A stretch of 64,000 nt of DNA from Alphaproteobacteria bacterium (GCA_019635875.1 JAHBYP010000002.1:310001-374000), one strand, 5' to 3'. Counted from the first letter of the stretch, positions 23,745 through 31,990 are shown. The notes: generated from the sequence alone by a model not told the origin. Numbers and translations: made by a program.

Positions 23745-23818
23745 CTAGCCGGCTGTGTCAATCCGATGTCAAAGCAATTTTCACGCCAACTTGTCTCATC
23801 CCCTGGGCGTTTTTGTTT

Positions 23819-24430
23819 CTAATGGGCGAAAATATCCGTCTCGGACCAACCGTCGAGGTCGAGCTGGGCGCGCGCCGGCAGGAAGCGGAAGGCCGCCTCG
23901 GCCAGCGTCATGCGCCCTTCGCGCTGCAACATGACGTCGAGCCGGGCCTTCAGCTTGTGCAGGTGCAGCACGTCGGAGGCGGCGTAGGCGATCTGCTCGT
24001 CGCTCAGGGTATCGGCGCCCCAGTCGGAGGATTGCTGCTGCTTGCTGAGTTCGACGCCCAGCAGCTCCTTGCACAGATCCTTCAGGCCGTAGCGGTCGGT
24101 ATAGGTGCGCACCAGGCGCGCGGCGATCTTGGTGCAGTAGACCGGCTGGGTGACGACGCCGAGATAGTGGCGCATCACCGCGATGTCGAAGCGCGCGAAA
24201 TGGAACAGCTTCAGCCGGTCGGGATCGGCCAGCAGGGCGGCGAGGTTGGGCGCGTGGTACTGGCCGCGCGCGAACTGCACGAGATGGGCATCGCCGTCGC
24301 CCGACGAGAGCTGCACCACGCAGAGCCGGTCGCGATGGGGGTTCAACCCCATGGTCTCGGAATCGATGGCGACCACCGGGCCAAGGTCGAGACCGGCCGG
24401 CAGGTCACCGCGGTGAAGATGGTTTGTCAT
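23819..24430 (-). CDS. Ribonuclease D family 3'-5' exonuclease (short form)
   Basis: A 203-residue DEDDy exonuclease for RNA 3'-end maturation or turnover. Metal-binding residues lie in AIDSETMGL (Asp, Glu), HFARFDIAVM (Asp) and YAASDVLHL (Tyr, Asp). The HRDC domains of E. coli RNase D are missing, which is normal for this alphaproteobacterial short subgroup. ATG 24430 is used; an upstream in-frame start at 24481 would lie within the tRNA-Leu gene. The tRNA sits immediately upstream on the same strand, so the two may be cotranscribed. Confidence 0.92.
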   Translation of the reverse strand: MTNHLHRGDLPAGLDLGPVVAIDSETMGLNPHRDRLCVVQLSSGDGDAHLVQFARGQYHAPNLAALLADPDRLKLFHFARFDIAVMRHYLGVVTQPVYCTKIAARLVRTYTDRYGLKDLCKELLGVELSKQQQSSDWGADTLSDEQIAYAASDVLHLHKLKARLDVMLQREGRMTLAEAAFRFLPARAQLDLDGWSETDIFAH

Positions 24431-24439
24431 GGCGGTCGG

Positions 24440-24524
24440 TGGTGCCCTGGAGAAGACTCGAACTTCCACGCCTCGCGGCACTAGTACCTGAAACTAGCGC
24501 GTCTACCAATTCCGCCACCAGGGC
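24440..24524 (-). tRNA. tRNA-Leu (CAG)
   Basis: An 85-nt class II tRNA on the minus strand. Acceptor GCCCTGG pairs with CCAGGGC, the D arm carries TGGCGGAATTGGTAGACGC, and the anticodon loop TTTCAGG has anticodon CAG. A long variable arm (GTGCCGCGAGGCGT) follows, then a T arm GAAGTTCGAGTCTTC, discriminator A and encoded CCA. It lies just upstream of the RNase D gene. Confidence 0.97.
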
Positions 24525-24570
24525 ACGGACCGCCGACCGGCGCATCGGTTAATGGCCGGGCCCAGCAATG

Positions 24571-24930
24571 TCAACCATTCATCGATTTCTCGTCCCACAG
24601 GCGGACGGCGTAGCCGTCGGGATCGAGCAGCTCGGCGCCGAAGCCCCAGAAAACCTTCTTCGGCGGATGGCCGTCGCGGGCGCCCCTGGCGGTCATTGCC
24701 GGGTAAGACGCATGCACGTCGTCGACCTGGAAGTAGAGCGCGAAGGCCTCGGGATGCGCCGGCACCGGGCCCTCGGCCAGGAAGATCGTGAAGTCGTGCT
24801 CGTCGCGCACCGCCACCGAGCGGCGGTCGGGCATCTCGAACTCGACGCTGAGCCCCAGCACCTCGACGTACCAGCGACGCGAGGCCTGCCAGTCGGAGAC
24901 CGCCAGGCTCAGGTGATCGAACCTCAACAT
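24571..24930 (-). CDS. VOC (glyoxalase/bleomycin-resistance) superfamily protein
   Basis: A 119-residue single-module vicinal oxygen chelate protein: FDHLSLAVSDWQASRRWY at the start gives the first metal-ligand His and the strand-helix unit. FALYFQVDDVHASYPAM begins the second beta-alpha unit, and the last strand ELLDPDGYAVRLWDEK supplies the usual Glu. Possible roles are lactoylglutathione lyase-like, extradiol dioxygenase-like or thiol-conjugate chemistry; nothing nearby selects one. ATG 24930 follows GGGAGG at 8 bases. It converges on the tRNA-Leu and diverges from the NDUFA9-like gene. Confidence 0.87.
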   Translation of the reverse strand: MLRFDHLSLAVSDWQASRRWYVEVLGLSVEFEMPDRRSVAVRDEHDFTIFLAEGPVPAHPEAFALYFQVDDVHASYPAMTARGARDGHPPKKVFWGFGAELLDPDGYAVRLWDEKSMNG

Positions 24931-25017
24931 CGTCGCACCTCCCTGCCCCGCCTGTTCCGTCACGGCCGCGGCTGTACTATACGCCCGCCAGCAAGGCATT
25001 CGGCAGCGGGGCGGTCC

Positions 25018-25971
25018 ATGGATATCCGGCAGGTCACGGTTTTCGGCGGAACCGGCGTCATCGGCCGCTACATCGTGCGCGCGCTGGCGGCCCGCGGCTA
25101 TCGCGTGCGCGTCGCGGTGCGCCATCCCCAGCTGGCGGATTTCACCAAGCTGGCCGGCGATGTCGGCCAGGTGATGGCCGTGCTGGCCAACGTGCGCTAC
25201 CCGCAGTCGGTGCGCGCGGCGATCGCCGGCAGCCAGGCCGTGGTCAACGCCTGCGGCATCCAGATCCAGCGCGGCCGACAGAAATTCAAGGCGGTGCACG
25301 ACGACGGCTCGCGCCACATCGCCGAGGCGGCGCGCGACCTGGGCGTGGCGCGCGTGATCCACATCTCCGGGCTGGGCGCCGACAACCACCGCCCGGGCAA
25401 CCGGCTCGTCGCCTCGAAGGCGATGGCCGAGCACCAGATGAACCGCGCCTTCCCCAGCGTCACCATCCTGCGGCCCAGCGTCGTGTTCTGCCCCGAGGAC
25501 AAGTTCTTCAACCGCTTGGCGCTCAGCGCGCGCATGCTGCCCGTCGTGCCGGTGTTCAACGGCGGCACCGCGCGCTTCCAGCCGGTGCATGCCGGCGACA
25601 TCGCCGAAGCCGTCGTGCGCGCGCTGGCCGAGGAGCGCACGCAGTTCGCCGTCTTCGAGCTGGGCGGCCCGCGCATCTACACCTATCGCGAGCTGGTCGA
25701 GCTCACGCTGCGCATGACCGGGCTGAAGCGCCGCATCGTAAGCCTGCCGGCCTTCCCGGTGCGCATCGGCGCCTTCTTCGCCGAGTTCCTGCCCAGCCCG
25801 CCGATCACCCGCGACCAGCTCGACCTGCTGCTGCGCGACAACGTCGTGCGGCCGGGCAGCCAGGGCTTCGCCGAGCTCGGCATCCAGCCGCGCAGCGCCG
25901 AGGCGATCCTGCCGATGTACCTCGACCGCTTCCGCGTCGGCGGCCGCTACGACATCGCGGCGCCGGCGTGA
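25018..25971 (+). CDS. Complex I NDUFA9-subunit-family protein (atypical SDR)
   Basis: A 317-residue protein with a Rossmann fold: VTVFGGTGVIGRYIVRAL at residues 6-23 binds NAD(P), and SGLGADNHRPGNRLVASKAMAE carries the modified active-site area. In mitochondria the relative NDUFA9 is an accessory complex I subunit and in Alphaproteobacteria it is thought to associate with NADH dehydrogenase at the membrane. RFQPVHAGDIAEAVVRAL and the C-terminal helices (SPPITRDQLDLLLRDNVV) are family features. ATG 25018 is the family start. Its stop overlaps the LysR start. Confidence 0.9.
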   Translation: MDIRQVTVFGGTGVIGRYIVRALAARGYRVRVAVRHPQLADFTKLAGDVGQVMAVLANVRYPQSVRAAIAGSQAVVNACGIQIQRGRQKFKAVHDDGSRHIAEAARDLGVARVIHISGLGADNHRPGNRLVASKAMAEHQMNRAFPSVTILRPSVVFCPEDKFFNRLALSARMLPVVPVFNGGTARFQPVHAGDIAEAVVRALAEERTQFAVFELGGPRIYTYRELVELTLRMTGLKRRIVSLPAFPVRIGAFFAEFLPSPPITRDQLDLLLRDNVVRPGSQGFAELGIQPRSAEAILPMYLDRFRVGGRYDIAAPA

Positions 25972-26897
25972 GCAGGCGCGTCGAGCTCAATCGCACAGCC
26001 CTCCCGGATTTCACCGCCCGCCAGCTCGAGGCGGTGCTGGCCCTGGTCGAGTACGGCAGCTTCGTCGCCGCCGCCGCCCGGTTGCGCATCTCGCAGCCGG
26101 CGCTGACGCGCACCGTCGCCCATCTCGAGGCCGAGCTCGGCGTGCGGCTGTTCGACCGCACGACGCGGCGCGTGCAGGTCACGCCCGCCGGCCGCGAGTT
26201 CGCCGCGGTCGCCGACCGCATGCTGAACGATCTGCGCATCACCGTGCAGAGCGTGCGCGAGGTGGCGCAGGAACGCCGCGGCCTGGTCGTCGTGTCGAGC
26301 GTCATGTCGGTGGCGGGTGCGGTCCTGCCGCGCCTGATCGCGCGCTATCGCGCCGACCGGCCGGGCGTCGAGATCCGGGTGCGCGAGAGCGTGCACGGCT
26401 CGGTGCTCGAGGACGTGCGCAGCGGCGTGGCCGATTTCGGCATCGGCTATATCGACGAGCTGCCGGATTTCGCGATCGGCACGCCATTGGGCCAGGAGAC
26501 CTTCTGCGTCGTCCTGCCGGCGCGCCACAAGCTTGCCGCGCGCCGCACGCTCGGCCTGTCGGCGATCTCCGGTGAACCCATCGTCGCGCTGCCCGGCGAT
26601 TCGCGAACCCAGCGCACCATCGACGCAGCGGCGGCGATGGCGGGCGCGCCGCTGCGGCAACTGGTGGTGGTGACGCAGATCGCCACCTTGCTGAGCTTCG
26701 TCGCGGCCGGCGTCGGGCTGGGCATCGTGCCGCGCGGCGCGGTGCGCGGGCCGCTCGGCCGCCAGTTGCGGGTGGTGCCGCTCGAGCCGCGGCTGATGCG
26801 CCGCATCGGCCTGATCGCGCTGCGCGAGCGTGAGCCGACGCCGGCCGCGTCGGGCCTGCTGGCGCTTCTGCGCCAGCGATGGTCGCGCTCGGATTGA
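25968..26897 (+). CDS. LysR-family transcriptional regulator
   Basis: A 309-residue regulator. The winged helix-turn-helix is at about residues 15-75 (FTARQLEAVLALVEYGSF, AAAARLRISQPALTRTVAHLE), followed by the periplasmic-binding-protein-like effector domain with VVVSSVMSVAGAVLPRLIARY and GLGIVPRGAV. GTG 25968 overlaps the TGA of the preceding gene (GTGA). The next genes on the same strand, 71 bases on, form the UGSC selenoprotein module, which has its own candidate promoter and is a plausible target. No LysR T-N11-A box was identified with confidence. Confidence 0.92.
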   Translation: MSRRVELNRTALPDFTARQLEAVLALVEYGSFVAAAARLRISQPALTRTVAHLEAELGVRLFDRTTRRVQVTPAGREFAAVADRMLNDLRITVQSVREVAQERRGLVVVSSVMSVAGAVLPRLIARYRADRPGVEIRVRESVHGSVLEDVRSGVADFGIGYIDELPDFAIGTPLGQETFCVVLPARHKLAARRTLGLSAISGEPIVALPGDSRTQRTIDAAAAMAGAPLRQLVVVTQIATLLSFVAAGVGLGIVPRGAVRGPLGRQLRVVPLEPRLMRRIGLIALREREPTPAASGLLALLRQRWSRSD

Positions 26898-26934
26898 TGC
26901 CGTAACCGCAACAATCGGCGGCATCGGGTTCCGA

Positions 26935-26962
26935 TTGGCATATCGCCGGCGGGCGCTATGCT
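26935..26962 (+). promoter_or_regulatory. Candidate sigma-70 promoter giving a leaderless transcript
   Basis: TTGGCA (26935-26940) and TATGCT (26957-26962) are separated by 16 bases. The ATG of the next gene begins only 6 bases after the -10 element, where transcription would start, and no Shine-Dalgarno sequence is visible (CTTGCCGG before ATG). The module would therefore be read from a leaderless mRNA. Confidence 0.5.
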
Positions 26963-26968
26963 TGCCGG

Positions 26969-28042
26969 ATGCAGCTCGCCTCGCGCATCTACGAAGCCGA
27001 CAGCATCGCCTCGGTGCAGGAGCTCTACCACGCCAACGGCTGGACCGACGGGTTGCCGATCGTGCCGCCGACCGAGGACGCGGTGCTGGCCTGCCTCGAG
27101 CGGGTGATGATGACGCCCGATCAGCTGATCGGCATCGAGCCGGTGCGCGGCCTGCCGATCGTCGCCGAGAAGCTCGCCATCAACGCCGTGATGGCCGGCT
27201 GCCTGCCGATGCATTTTCCGGTCGTCGTCACCGCCTGGATGGCGATGATGCGCGAGGAGTTCCTGATGCACGGCGCCACGGCCAGCACCGGCGGCTGCGC
27301 CGTGCTGGTGGTGATCAACGGCCCGATCCGCCAGGAGATCGGCGCCACGGGCAGCTTCAACGCGCTGGGCAACAGCGACCGCGCCACGGCGGTGATCGGC
27401 CGCGCCATCCGGCTCTGCCTGATCAACCTGATGGACGTGCGCCCCGGCGCGATCGACCGCTCGACCCTGGGCCACCCCGGCAAGTTCAGCTACTGCGTCG
27501 CCGAGGACGAGGACGACCTCGCCTGGACGACCTTGGCCGAGCAGCGCGGCCTGCCGCGCGAGGCCTCGGCGGTGACCGTGATGGCCGCCGGCGCGCCGCG
27601 CCAGATCATGAACGAGTGGACGACGAAGCCCGAGGAGATCCTCGAGACCTTCGCCGCCGAGATGCGCGCCAATCTGCGCCACTACTCGATCCATCCCGGC
27701 AATTACGCGCTGATCATCCCGCGGCAGCTGCGCGAGCATCTGCAGACGGCGAACTGGAGCAAGAGCGACATCGCCGCCTTCATCCACGAGCGCGCGCGCA
27801 TCCATCGCCGCGAATGGGCCGATGTCGGCAAGGGCAACGTCGTGCGCGACCGCGGCGACAGCGTCTATCCGGCAATGCAGTCGGCCGACCAGTTGCTGGT
27901 GATCGCCGCCGGCGGGCCGGCCGGCGGCTTCGGCGCCGTGATCCCGCCCTGGCTCGGCGACAAGAGCCACGCCGTCACCCTGCCGATCGGCGCCTGCGTC
28001 GATTGCGAGCCGCCGCCTTCAGTCAAGGGAAGCGTCCCATGA
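26969..28042 (+). CDS. Conserved protein paired with the UGSC selenoprotein, function unknown
   Basis: A 357-residue protein of a family I recognise by WTDGLPIVPPTEDAVLACLE near residues 25-45. Members occur beside or fused to UGSC proteins and are usually labelled hypothetical. Other conserved-looking blocks are AEKLAINAVMAGCLPMHFPVV (about 66-86), VINGPIRQEIGATGSFNALGNS, and a Gly-rich VIAAGGPAGGFGAVIPPWLG near 310-335. A C-terminal pair of cysteines (GACVDCEPP) lies before the end. No membrane segment or signal is seen. Its stop overlaps the selenoprotein start (ATGA), implying coupled translation and probably a joint redox complex. Confidence 0.75.
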   Translation: MQLASRIYEADSIASVQELYHANGWTDGLPIVPPTEDAVLACLERVMMTPDQLIGIEPVRGLPIVAEKLAINAVMAGCLPMHFPVVVTAWMAMMREEFLMHGATASTGGCAVLVVINGPIRQEIGATGSFNALGNSDRATAVIGRAIRLCLINLMDVRPGAIDRSTLGHPGKFSYCVAEDEDDLAWTTLAEQRGLPREASAVTVMAAGAPRQIMNEWTTKPEEILETFAAEMRANLRHYSIHPGNYALIIPRQLREHLQTANWSKSDIAAFIHERARIHRREWADVGKGNVVRDRGDSVYPAMQSADQLLVIAAGGPAGGFGAVIPPWLGDKSHAVTLPIGACVDCEPPPSVKGSVP

Positions 28043-28560
28043 TCATCCGCGTCCTCGATCCCACGCCCGAGAAGACCGCGCCCGTGGGCCAGAAGGCGCC
28101 GCGGCTGGACACGCTCAGGGGCAAGACGGTGGGCTTCATCTCCAACGGCAAGGAAGGCAGCAAGGCCTTCTTCGCCCACATGGAGGATGTGCTGCGCAAG
28201 GAGTACGGCGTCGCCAATGTGGTGCTGCGCACCAAGCCCAACTACAGCGCACCGGCGCCGGCCGGCATCGTCGGCGAGATCCGAAGCTGGGACGCGGTGA
28301 TCTCGGGCATAGGCGATTGAGGCTCCTGCTCATCGTGCAGTCTGCACGACGCTGTCTCCGCCGAGCGCCAGGGCGTGCCCGCCTTCGGCGTGATGACCAC
28401 CAACTTCGTCAGCGCCGCCGAGCTGATGGCCAAGGTGCTGGGCATGCCCGGCTATGCCTTCGCCATCATCGACCACCCCGTCAGCAGCGCGACCGACGCC
28501 GGCCTGCGCGAGCGCGCCATCGCCGCGCTGAAGCAGGGCAGCGGGCTTCTGGTGAGGTAG
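28039..28560 (+). CDS. UGSC-family selenoprotein (in-frame UGA = Sec94)
   Basis: A 173-residue protein if UGA at 28318-28320 is read as selenocysteine. Before it the frame reads IRSWDAVISGIGD, and after it GSCSSCSLHDAVSAERQG and VPAFGVMTTNFVSAAELM, ending at TAG. UGSC-family proteins have a conserved C/U-G-S-C redox motif right after a ...GD segment and an H-D-x-x-x-x-E-R-x-G-x-P stretch after it, all present here in one frame. A 17-nt hairpin follows the UGA by 12 nt, matching bacterial SECIS elements. Conventional calling stops at residue 93 and would leave a spurious fragment from 28375. ATG 28039 overlaps the partner gene stop. The function is probably a thiol/selenol oxidoreductase; substrate unknown. 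Confidence 0.88.
28333..28349 (+). promoter_or_regulatory. Bacterial SECIS hairpin of the UGSC gene
   Basis: UCGUGCA-GUC-UGCACGA forms seven perfect base pairs around a 3-nt loop containing G, beginning 12 nt after the UGA codon. The E. coli fdhF SECIS upper stem-loop is likewise 17 nt, 11 nt downstream, with a GCAGGUCUGC core that this sequence closely resembles (GCAGUCUGC). It would bind SelB-Sec-tRNA and direct recoding. Confidence 0.85.
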
Positions 28561-28572
28561 GAGAGGGCCTTC

Positions 28573-28726
28573 CCTTCTCCCCGCGAAGGCGGGGAGAAGG
28601 TGCCGAGCGTCAGCGAGGCGGATGAGGGGCTTCCTCGCGCAATGACAAGCACCGTCGCTGTCGAGACTCCGCGAAGCCCCTCATCCGCCCTTCGGGCACC
28701 TTCTCCCCGCCGTCGCGGGGAGAAGG
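28573..28726. repeat. Intergenic nested palindrome, family A variant copy 3
   Basis: The outer units CCTTCTCCCCGCGAAGGCGGGGAGAAGG and its right-hand counterpart with loop GCCGTCGC are each hairpins. Inner arms GAGGCGGATGAGGGGCTTC and GAAGCCCCTCATCCGCC pair. The shared links (GGTGCC, CGCCCTTCGGGCACC) tie it to the other family A copies, although the sequence has diverged. It lies between convergent genes and could terminate both. Confidence 0.88.
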
Positions 28727-28733
28727 AAAGGCG

Positions 28734-29543
28734 TTACTTCTTCGCCGGCTGGGTCGGCCTGCGTGGCGGCGGCGCTGGCTGCTTCGCCAGCGCGGCGCCG
28801 CGCATCGCGTCCTTCGCGCGCCTGCCGAGGTCGCTGTCCTCGCCTGCCAGCGCGATCACCCGCTTGAGATCGGCATCGGAGCCGGCGCGGTCGTTGCGCA
28901 GGCGGCGTGCCAGGCCGCGCTCGAGCAGCGCATCGGGATAGTCCTTCTCCAGCTTCAGCGCCGCCTCGGCGTCGGCCAGCGCCTTGGCGGAATCGCCGGC
29001 GTTGCGCCAGGCCGCGGCGCGCAGGACCAGCACATCGGGACGGTCGGGCGACAGTTGCAGCGCGCGCGAGAGGTCGGACGCCGCCTCGCGCCAGGCCGAC
29101 ACCGCGGCGAAGGTGATGCTGCGGTCGACCCAGATGTCGGCGTTGCGCGGGTCGAGCAGGATGGCGGCATTTTGCATCGACAGCGCCTTCTCGCCAAGGC
29201 GCGCCGCCTGGTAGGCCTGTCCCGCCTGGGCGAAGGCCTCGGCGCGCAACTGCGCGCTCTGCCCGGTCATCTCGCGGCCAAGCTGCTCGAGTTGCGCGCC
29301 GGCCTCGACGAACTGGCCGGCGCCGTAAAGCGCGATGGCGATGCAATGGCGCGCGGCCATGCCGCCACCGTCCTTGAGCCATTCCTGCGCCGCGTTCAGC
29401 GCCTTGACCGGCTCGGCCCGCGCCTGGGCCATGCAGGCGCTGTAGCGCCGCGCCGGATCGAGCGACGGCCCCTGCGCCCAGGCAGGCGCGGCCGGCGCGG
29501 CGAGCGCGGCGATGAGGGTGAGGACGAGCGGACGCGCGATCAT
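28734..29543 (-). CDS. Exported TPR-repeat protein
   Basis: A 269-residue protein with a signal peptide (PLVLTLIAALAAPAAPAWAQ) and about four tetratricopeptide repeats between residues 95 and 225, including AAILLDPRNADIWVDRSITF, LSRALQLSPDRPDVLVLRAAAW and ALKLEKDYPDALLERGLARR. The C-terminus is Pro/Lys-rich (PPPRRPTQPAKK). It is probably a periplasmic scaffold for protein assembly; no partner is encoded next to it. ATG 29543 has only a weak binding site (TGCGGCA). The gene diverges from the epimerase gene and ends against a palindromic repeat. Confidence 0.85.
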   Translation of the reverse strand: MIARPLVLTLIAALAAPAAPAWAQGPSLDPARRYSACMAQARAEPVKALNAAQEWLKDGGGMAARHCIAIALYGAGQFVEAGAQLEQLGREMTGQSAQLRAEAFAQAGQAYQAARLGEKALSMQNAAILLDPRNADIWVDRSITFAAVSAWREAASDLSRALQLSPDRPDVLVLRAAAWRNAGDSAKALADAEAALKLEKDYPDALLERGLARRLRNDRAGSDADLKRVIALAGEDSDLGRRAKDAMRGAALAKQPAPPPRRPTQPAKK

Positions 29544-29588
29544 TGCCGCACACTTGCGCCAGGACGGCGCGCCGGGCAAGGGTGACGC

Positions 29589-30470
29589 ATGACCTCCCGC
29601 CTTCTTTGCTTCGGCCTCGGCTACAGTGCGCGATATCTCGCCGCTCGCCTGCGGCGACGTGGATGGAGCCTCGTCGGCACCTGTCGCACGCCCGAGAGCA
29701 CGGCGGCGCTCAGCGATGCCGGCATCGAGCCGCTGCTGTTCGATGGTCGGCAACCCGTCGCTCAGGAAGCATTCGCCGGTGTCACCCATGTCCTGTCCTC
29801 GGTTCCCCCCGACCACGACGGCGATCCGGCGTTTCGGCTGCATCGCGACTGGCTCGATGCTCATGCAGGCACTCTCGCCTGGATCGGCTACCTCTCGACC
29901 ACCGGCGTCTATGGCGACACCGCCGGCGGCTGGGTCGACGAGACCTCGCCGCTGGCGCCGTCCAACGACCGCTCGCAATGGCGCGTGGTCGCCGAGCAAC
30001 AATGGCTGGGATTGTGGCAGGGCCACGGCGCGCCGGTTCACGTCTTCCGCCTGCCCGGCATCTACGGTCCGGGCCGCAGCGCCATCGACCAGGTGCGCGC
30101 CGGCACGGCGCGGCGCATCGACAAGCCCGGCCAGGTCTTCTCGCGTATCCACGTCGAGGACATCGCCGCGACACTCGCGGCTTCGATCGAGAAGCCGCGC
30201 GGCGGCGCGCTCTACAATGTCGCCGACGACGAGCCGGCGCCCAACGCCCTCGTCATCGCCCATGCCTTCGAGTTGCTCGGCCAGCCGGTACCGCCGGCCA
30301 TCCCCTACGACCGGATCGCGCCGTCGCTGACACCGATGGCGCGCTCGTTCTACGCCGACAGCCGGCGCGTGCGGAACAGGCTGATCAAGCAGGAGCTCGG
30401 CGTGCAACTGACCTATCCGACCTATCGCGAAGGCCTGCGCGCGATCCTTGCAGCCGCGCCGGTGCCATAG
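29589..30470 (+). CDS. NAD-dependent epimerase/dehydratase (YeeZ-like extended SDR)
   Basis: A 293-residue atypical extended SDR. The nucleotide-binding stretch is LLCFGLGYSARYLAARLRRRGW (residues 5-26, GxGxxA form typical of YeeZ). LSTTGVYGDTAGGWVDE carries the Thr/Tyr region, though the usual YxxxK is not clear (next comes RVVAEQQW), so catalysis may be altered. FRLPGIYGPGRSAIDQVRAG and SRIHVEDIAATLAASI are standard family blocks. ATG 29589 follows a short GGGTGACGC. Substrate unknown; monocistronic, divergent from the TPR gene. Confidence 0.85.
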   Translation: MTSRLLCFGLGYSARYLAARLRRRGWSLVGTCRTPESTAALSDAGIEPLLFDGRQPVAQEAFAGVTHVLSSVPPDHDGDPAFRLHRDWLDAHAGTLAWIGYLSTTGVYGDTAGGWVDETSPLAPSNDRSQWRVVAEQQWLGLWQGHGAPVHVFRLPGIYGPGRSAIDQVRAGTARRIDKPGQVFSRIHVEDIAATLAASIEKPRGGALYNVADDEPAPNALVIAHAFELLGQPVPPAIPYDRIAPSLTPMARSFYADSRRVRNRLIKQELGVQLTYPTYREGLRAILAAAPVP

Positions 30471-30525
30471 ACTCCCGCCGCCGCCGGCGTGTAGCCTCTC
30501 GATTCTTCGAGGGGGAGATCCAGCG

Positions 30526-31209
30526 ATGACGGATCGCGAAGACGACCTCGCACGCCTGCGCAAGGACAGCTTCAAGCGTCTGCGCGGCGGGACGTGGACG
30601 ACCGATGCGACCGTGCTCAAGGCGATTGCCGACAGCAGCGCCAAGTTCCAGACCTTGGCCGATGGCAGCGGCACCTACGTCTACGACGAGTATACCGTCA
30701 CCATCCTGAAAATGCCCGCTGACCTCAGCCCCGAAGAGTACATGCTGGAGTTCGCCAAGAGCCCCAATGCGGCGGTGAACAATGGCGCGTTCAACACCAT
30801 CAACAAGTTCACCAAGCGAACGTCGACAGATCCGAAGATCGGCGACATCTACGACATCGACATCTTGGGACCCGACAACGGCTCGATCGCGCTGGTCGCG
30901 TTGTCGAAGGGCTTCGGCGAGACATCGGGCGACAGCTACTTCGACATCCAGACGATCAGTTGTGACAAGTACGGATCGCATCCGGAGAATGGCGCCCGCG
31001 AGTTCGGCTTCCACTACGTGGAGGAGGGCGTGATGTTCTACACGAGGGGCGTGTCGCGTCCCGGCAACTTCGTCCTGCGCTTGGCCGGCGCCGGCCCGCA
31101 GATGGCGAGCTGGACCGCCATGATGAAGGGCATCAGCGAGGCGATTCGCCTGCGCGGCGGCACGCCGAAGCAGAACTCCTTTACCGCGACGAAGTTCGAG
31201 AAGCCCTGA
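30526..31209 (+). CDS. Uncharacterised protein, 227 residues
   Basis: I do not recognise this protein. It is predicted soluble, without a signal peptide, and alternates strands and short helices, with DGSGTYVYDEYTVTILKMP, DIYDIDILGPDNGSIALVAL and HYVEEGVMFYTRGVSRPGNF as the most structured parts. The composition is polar, with one Cys. GGGGGAG lies about 10 bases before ATG 30526; the in-frame start at 30448 lies within the upstream gene. It converges with a hydrolase gene 13 bases downstream. Confidence 0.7.
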   Translation: MTDREDDLARLRKDSFKRLRGGTWTTDATVLKAIADSSAKFQTLADGSGTYVYDEYTVTILKMPADLSPEEYMLEFAKSPNAAVNNGAFNTINKFTKRTSTDPKIGDIYDIDILGPDNGSIALVALSKGFGETSGDSYFDIQTISCDKYGSHPENGAREFGFHYVEEGVMFYTRGVSRPGNFVLRLAGAGPQMASWTAMMKGISEAIRLRGGTPKQNSFTATKFEKP

Positions 31210-31222
31210 ACGGGACAGCCTG

Positions 31223-31990
31223 TCAGTCGGCCCGCCGACACATCCCCTCGACCGCGGCGAGCAAACGATCGATGTCCGATGGTGTCGACAGGCGGTGATC
31301 GCCGTCTTTGGTCAGGGTAAAGGCGATGTCGGGCGCCTCGATGTGCTCGAGCAGGCGCTGCGACAGCTGCCACGGCACGTCGGGATCCTTCATGCCGTGG
31401 AACAGGTGCACCGGACAGTCGAGCCGCAATGGCGAGGTGAGCACGAGGTGGTTGCGGCCTTCCTCGATCAGCGTGCGCGTCAGGATCGTCGGCTCTGGCG
31501 AGTACTGGCTGGGGCGCACCAGGCGGCCGTCGCGCTCGAGCTCGGCGCGGTCGGCCGGCGAGAGATTGGCCAGCAGCAGCTTCTCGGTGAAGTCCGGCGC
31601 GGCGGCGATGCCGATCCAGCCGGCGACGCGCGCACCCAGCCGCCTGGCCGCGAGCAGCGACAGCCAACCGCCCATGCTGGAGCCGACCAGCACGAGCTTG
31701 CCGCGCGCGGCCCTCTCGATCACCGCCAGCGAATCCTCGAGCCACACGCCGATCGTGCCGTCGGTGAACTCGCCGCCCGACTGGCCGTGGCCCGAATAGT
31801 CGAAGCGCACATAGGACTGGCCGGTGCGCCGCGCCCAGGCGTCGAGCGACGTCGCCTTGGTGCCGGTCATGTCGGAGCGGAAGCCGCCGAAGAAAATGAC
31901 TGTGGGCAACTGCCCGCCGACGACATGGTACGCGATTGTCGCGCCGTCGGCCCGTGTTAGTGTTTGCGGATGGTCGCTGCCTGTCGTCAC
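31223..31990 (-). CDS. Alpha/beta hydrolase (ABHD10/palmitoyl-thioesterase-like)
   Basis: A 255-residue alpha/beta hydrolase. The nucleophile elbow is GSSMGG with S105, preceded by DYSGHGQSGGEF (about 64-75), a signature of the ABHD10-like group of thioesterases. The acid is likely Asp in HGMKDPDVPW and the base His in TKDGDHRLS. No signal peptide, so it is cytoplasmic. The substrate is an ester or thioester of unknown type. ATG 31990 is the likely start. It diverges from the glycosyltransferase gene, with only 44 bases between them. Confidence 0.88.
   Translation of the reverse strand: MTTGSDHPQTLTRADGATIAYHVVGGQLPTVIFFGGFRSDMTGTKATSLDAWARRTGQSYVRFDYSGHGQSGGEFTDGTIGVWLEDSLAVIERAARGKLVLVGSSMGGWLSLLAARRLGARVAGWIGIAAAPDFTEKLLLANLSPADRAELERDGRLVRPSQYSPEPTILTRTLIEEGRNHLVLTSPLRLDCPVHLFHGMKDPDVPWQLSQRLLEHIEAPDIAFTLTKDGDHRLSTPSDIDRLLAAVEGMCRRAD

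Noticed and set aside
28375-28560. A separate 61-residue gene starting MPAFGVMTT
   Set aside because: It is the C-terminal part of the UGSC selenoprotein in the same frame as 28039-28317 and has no ribosome-binding site of its own.
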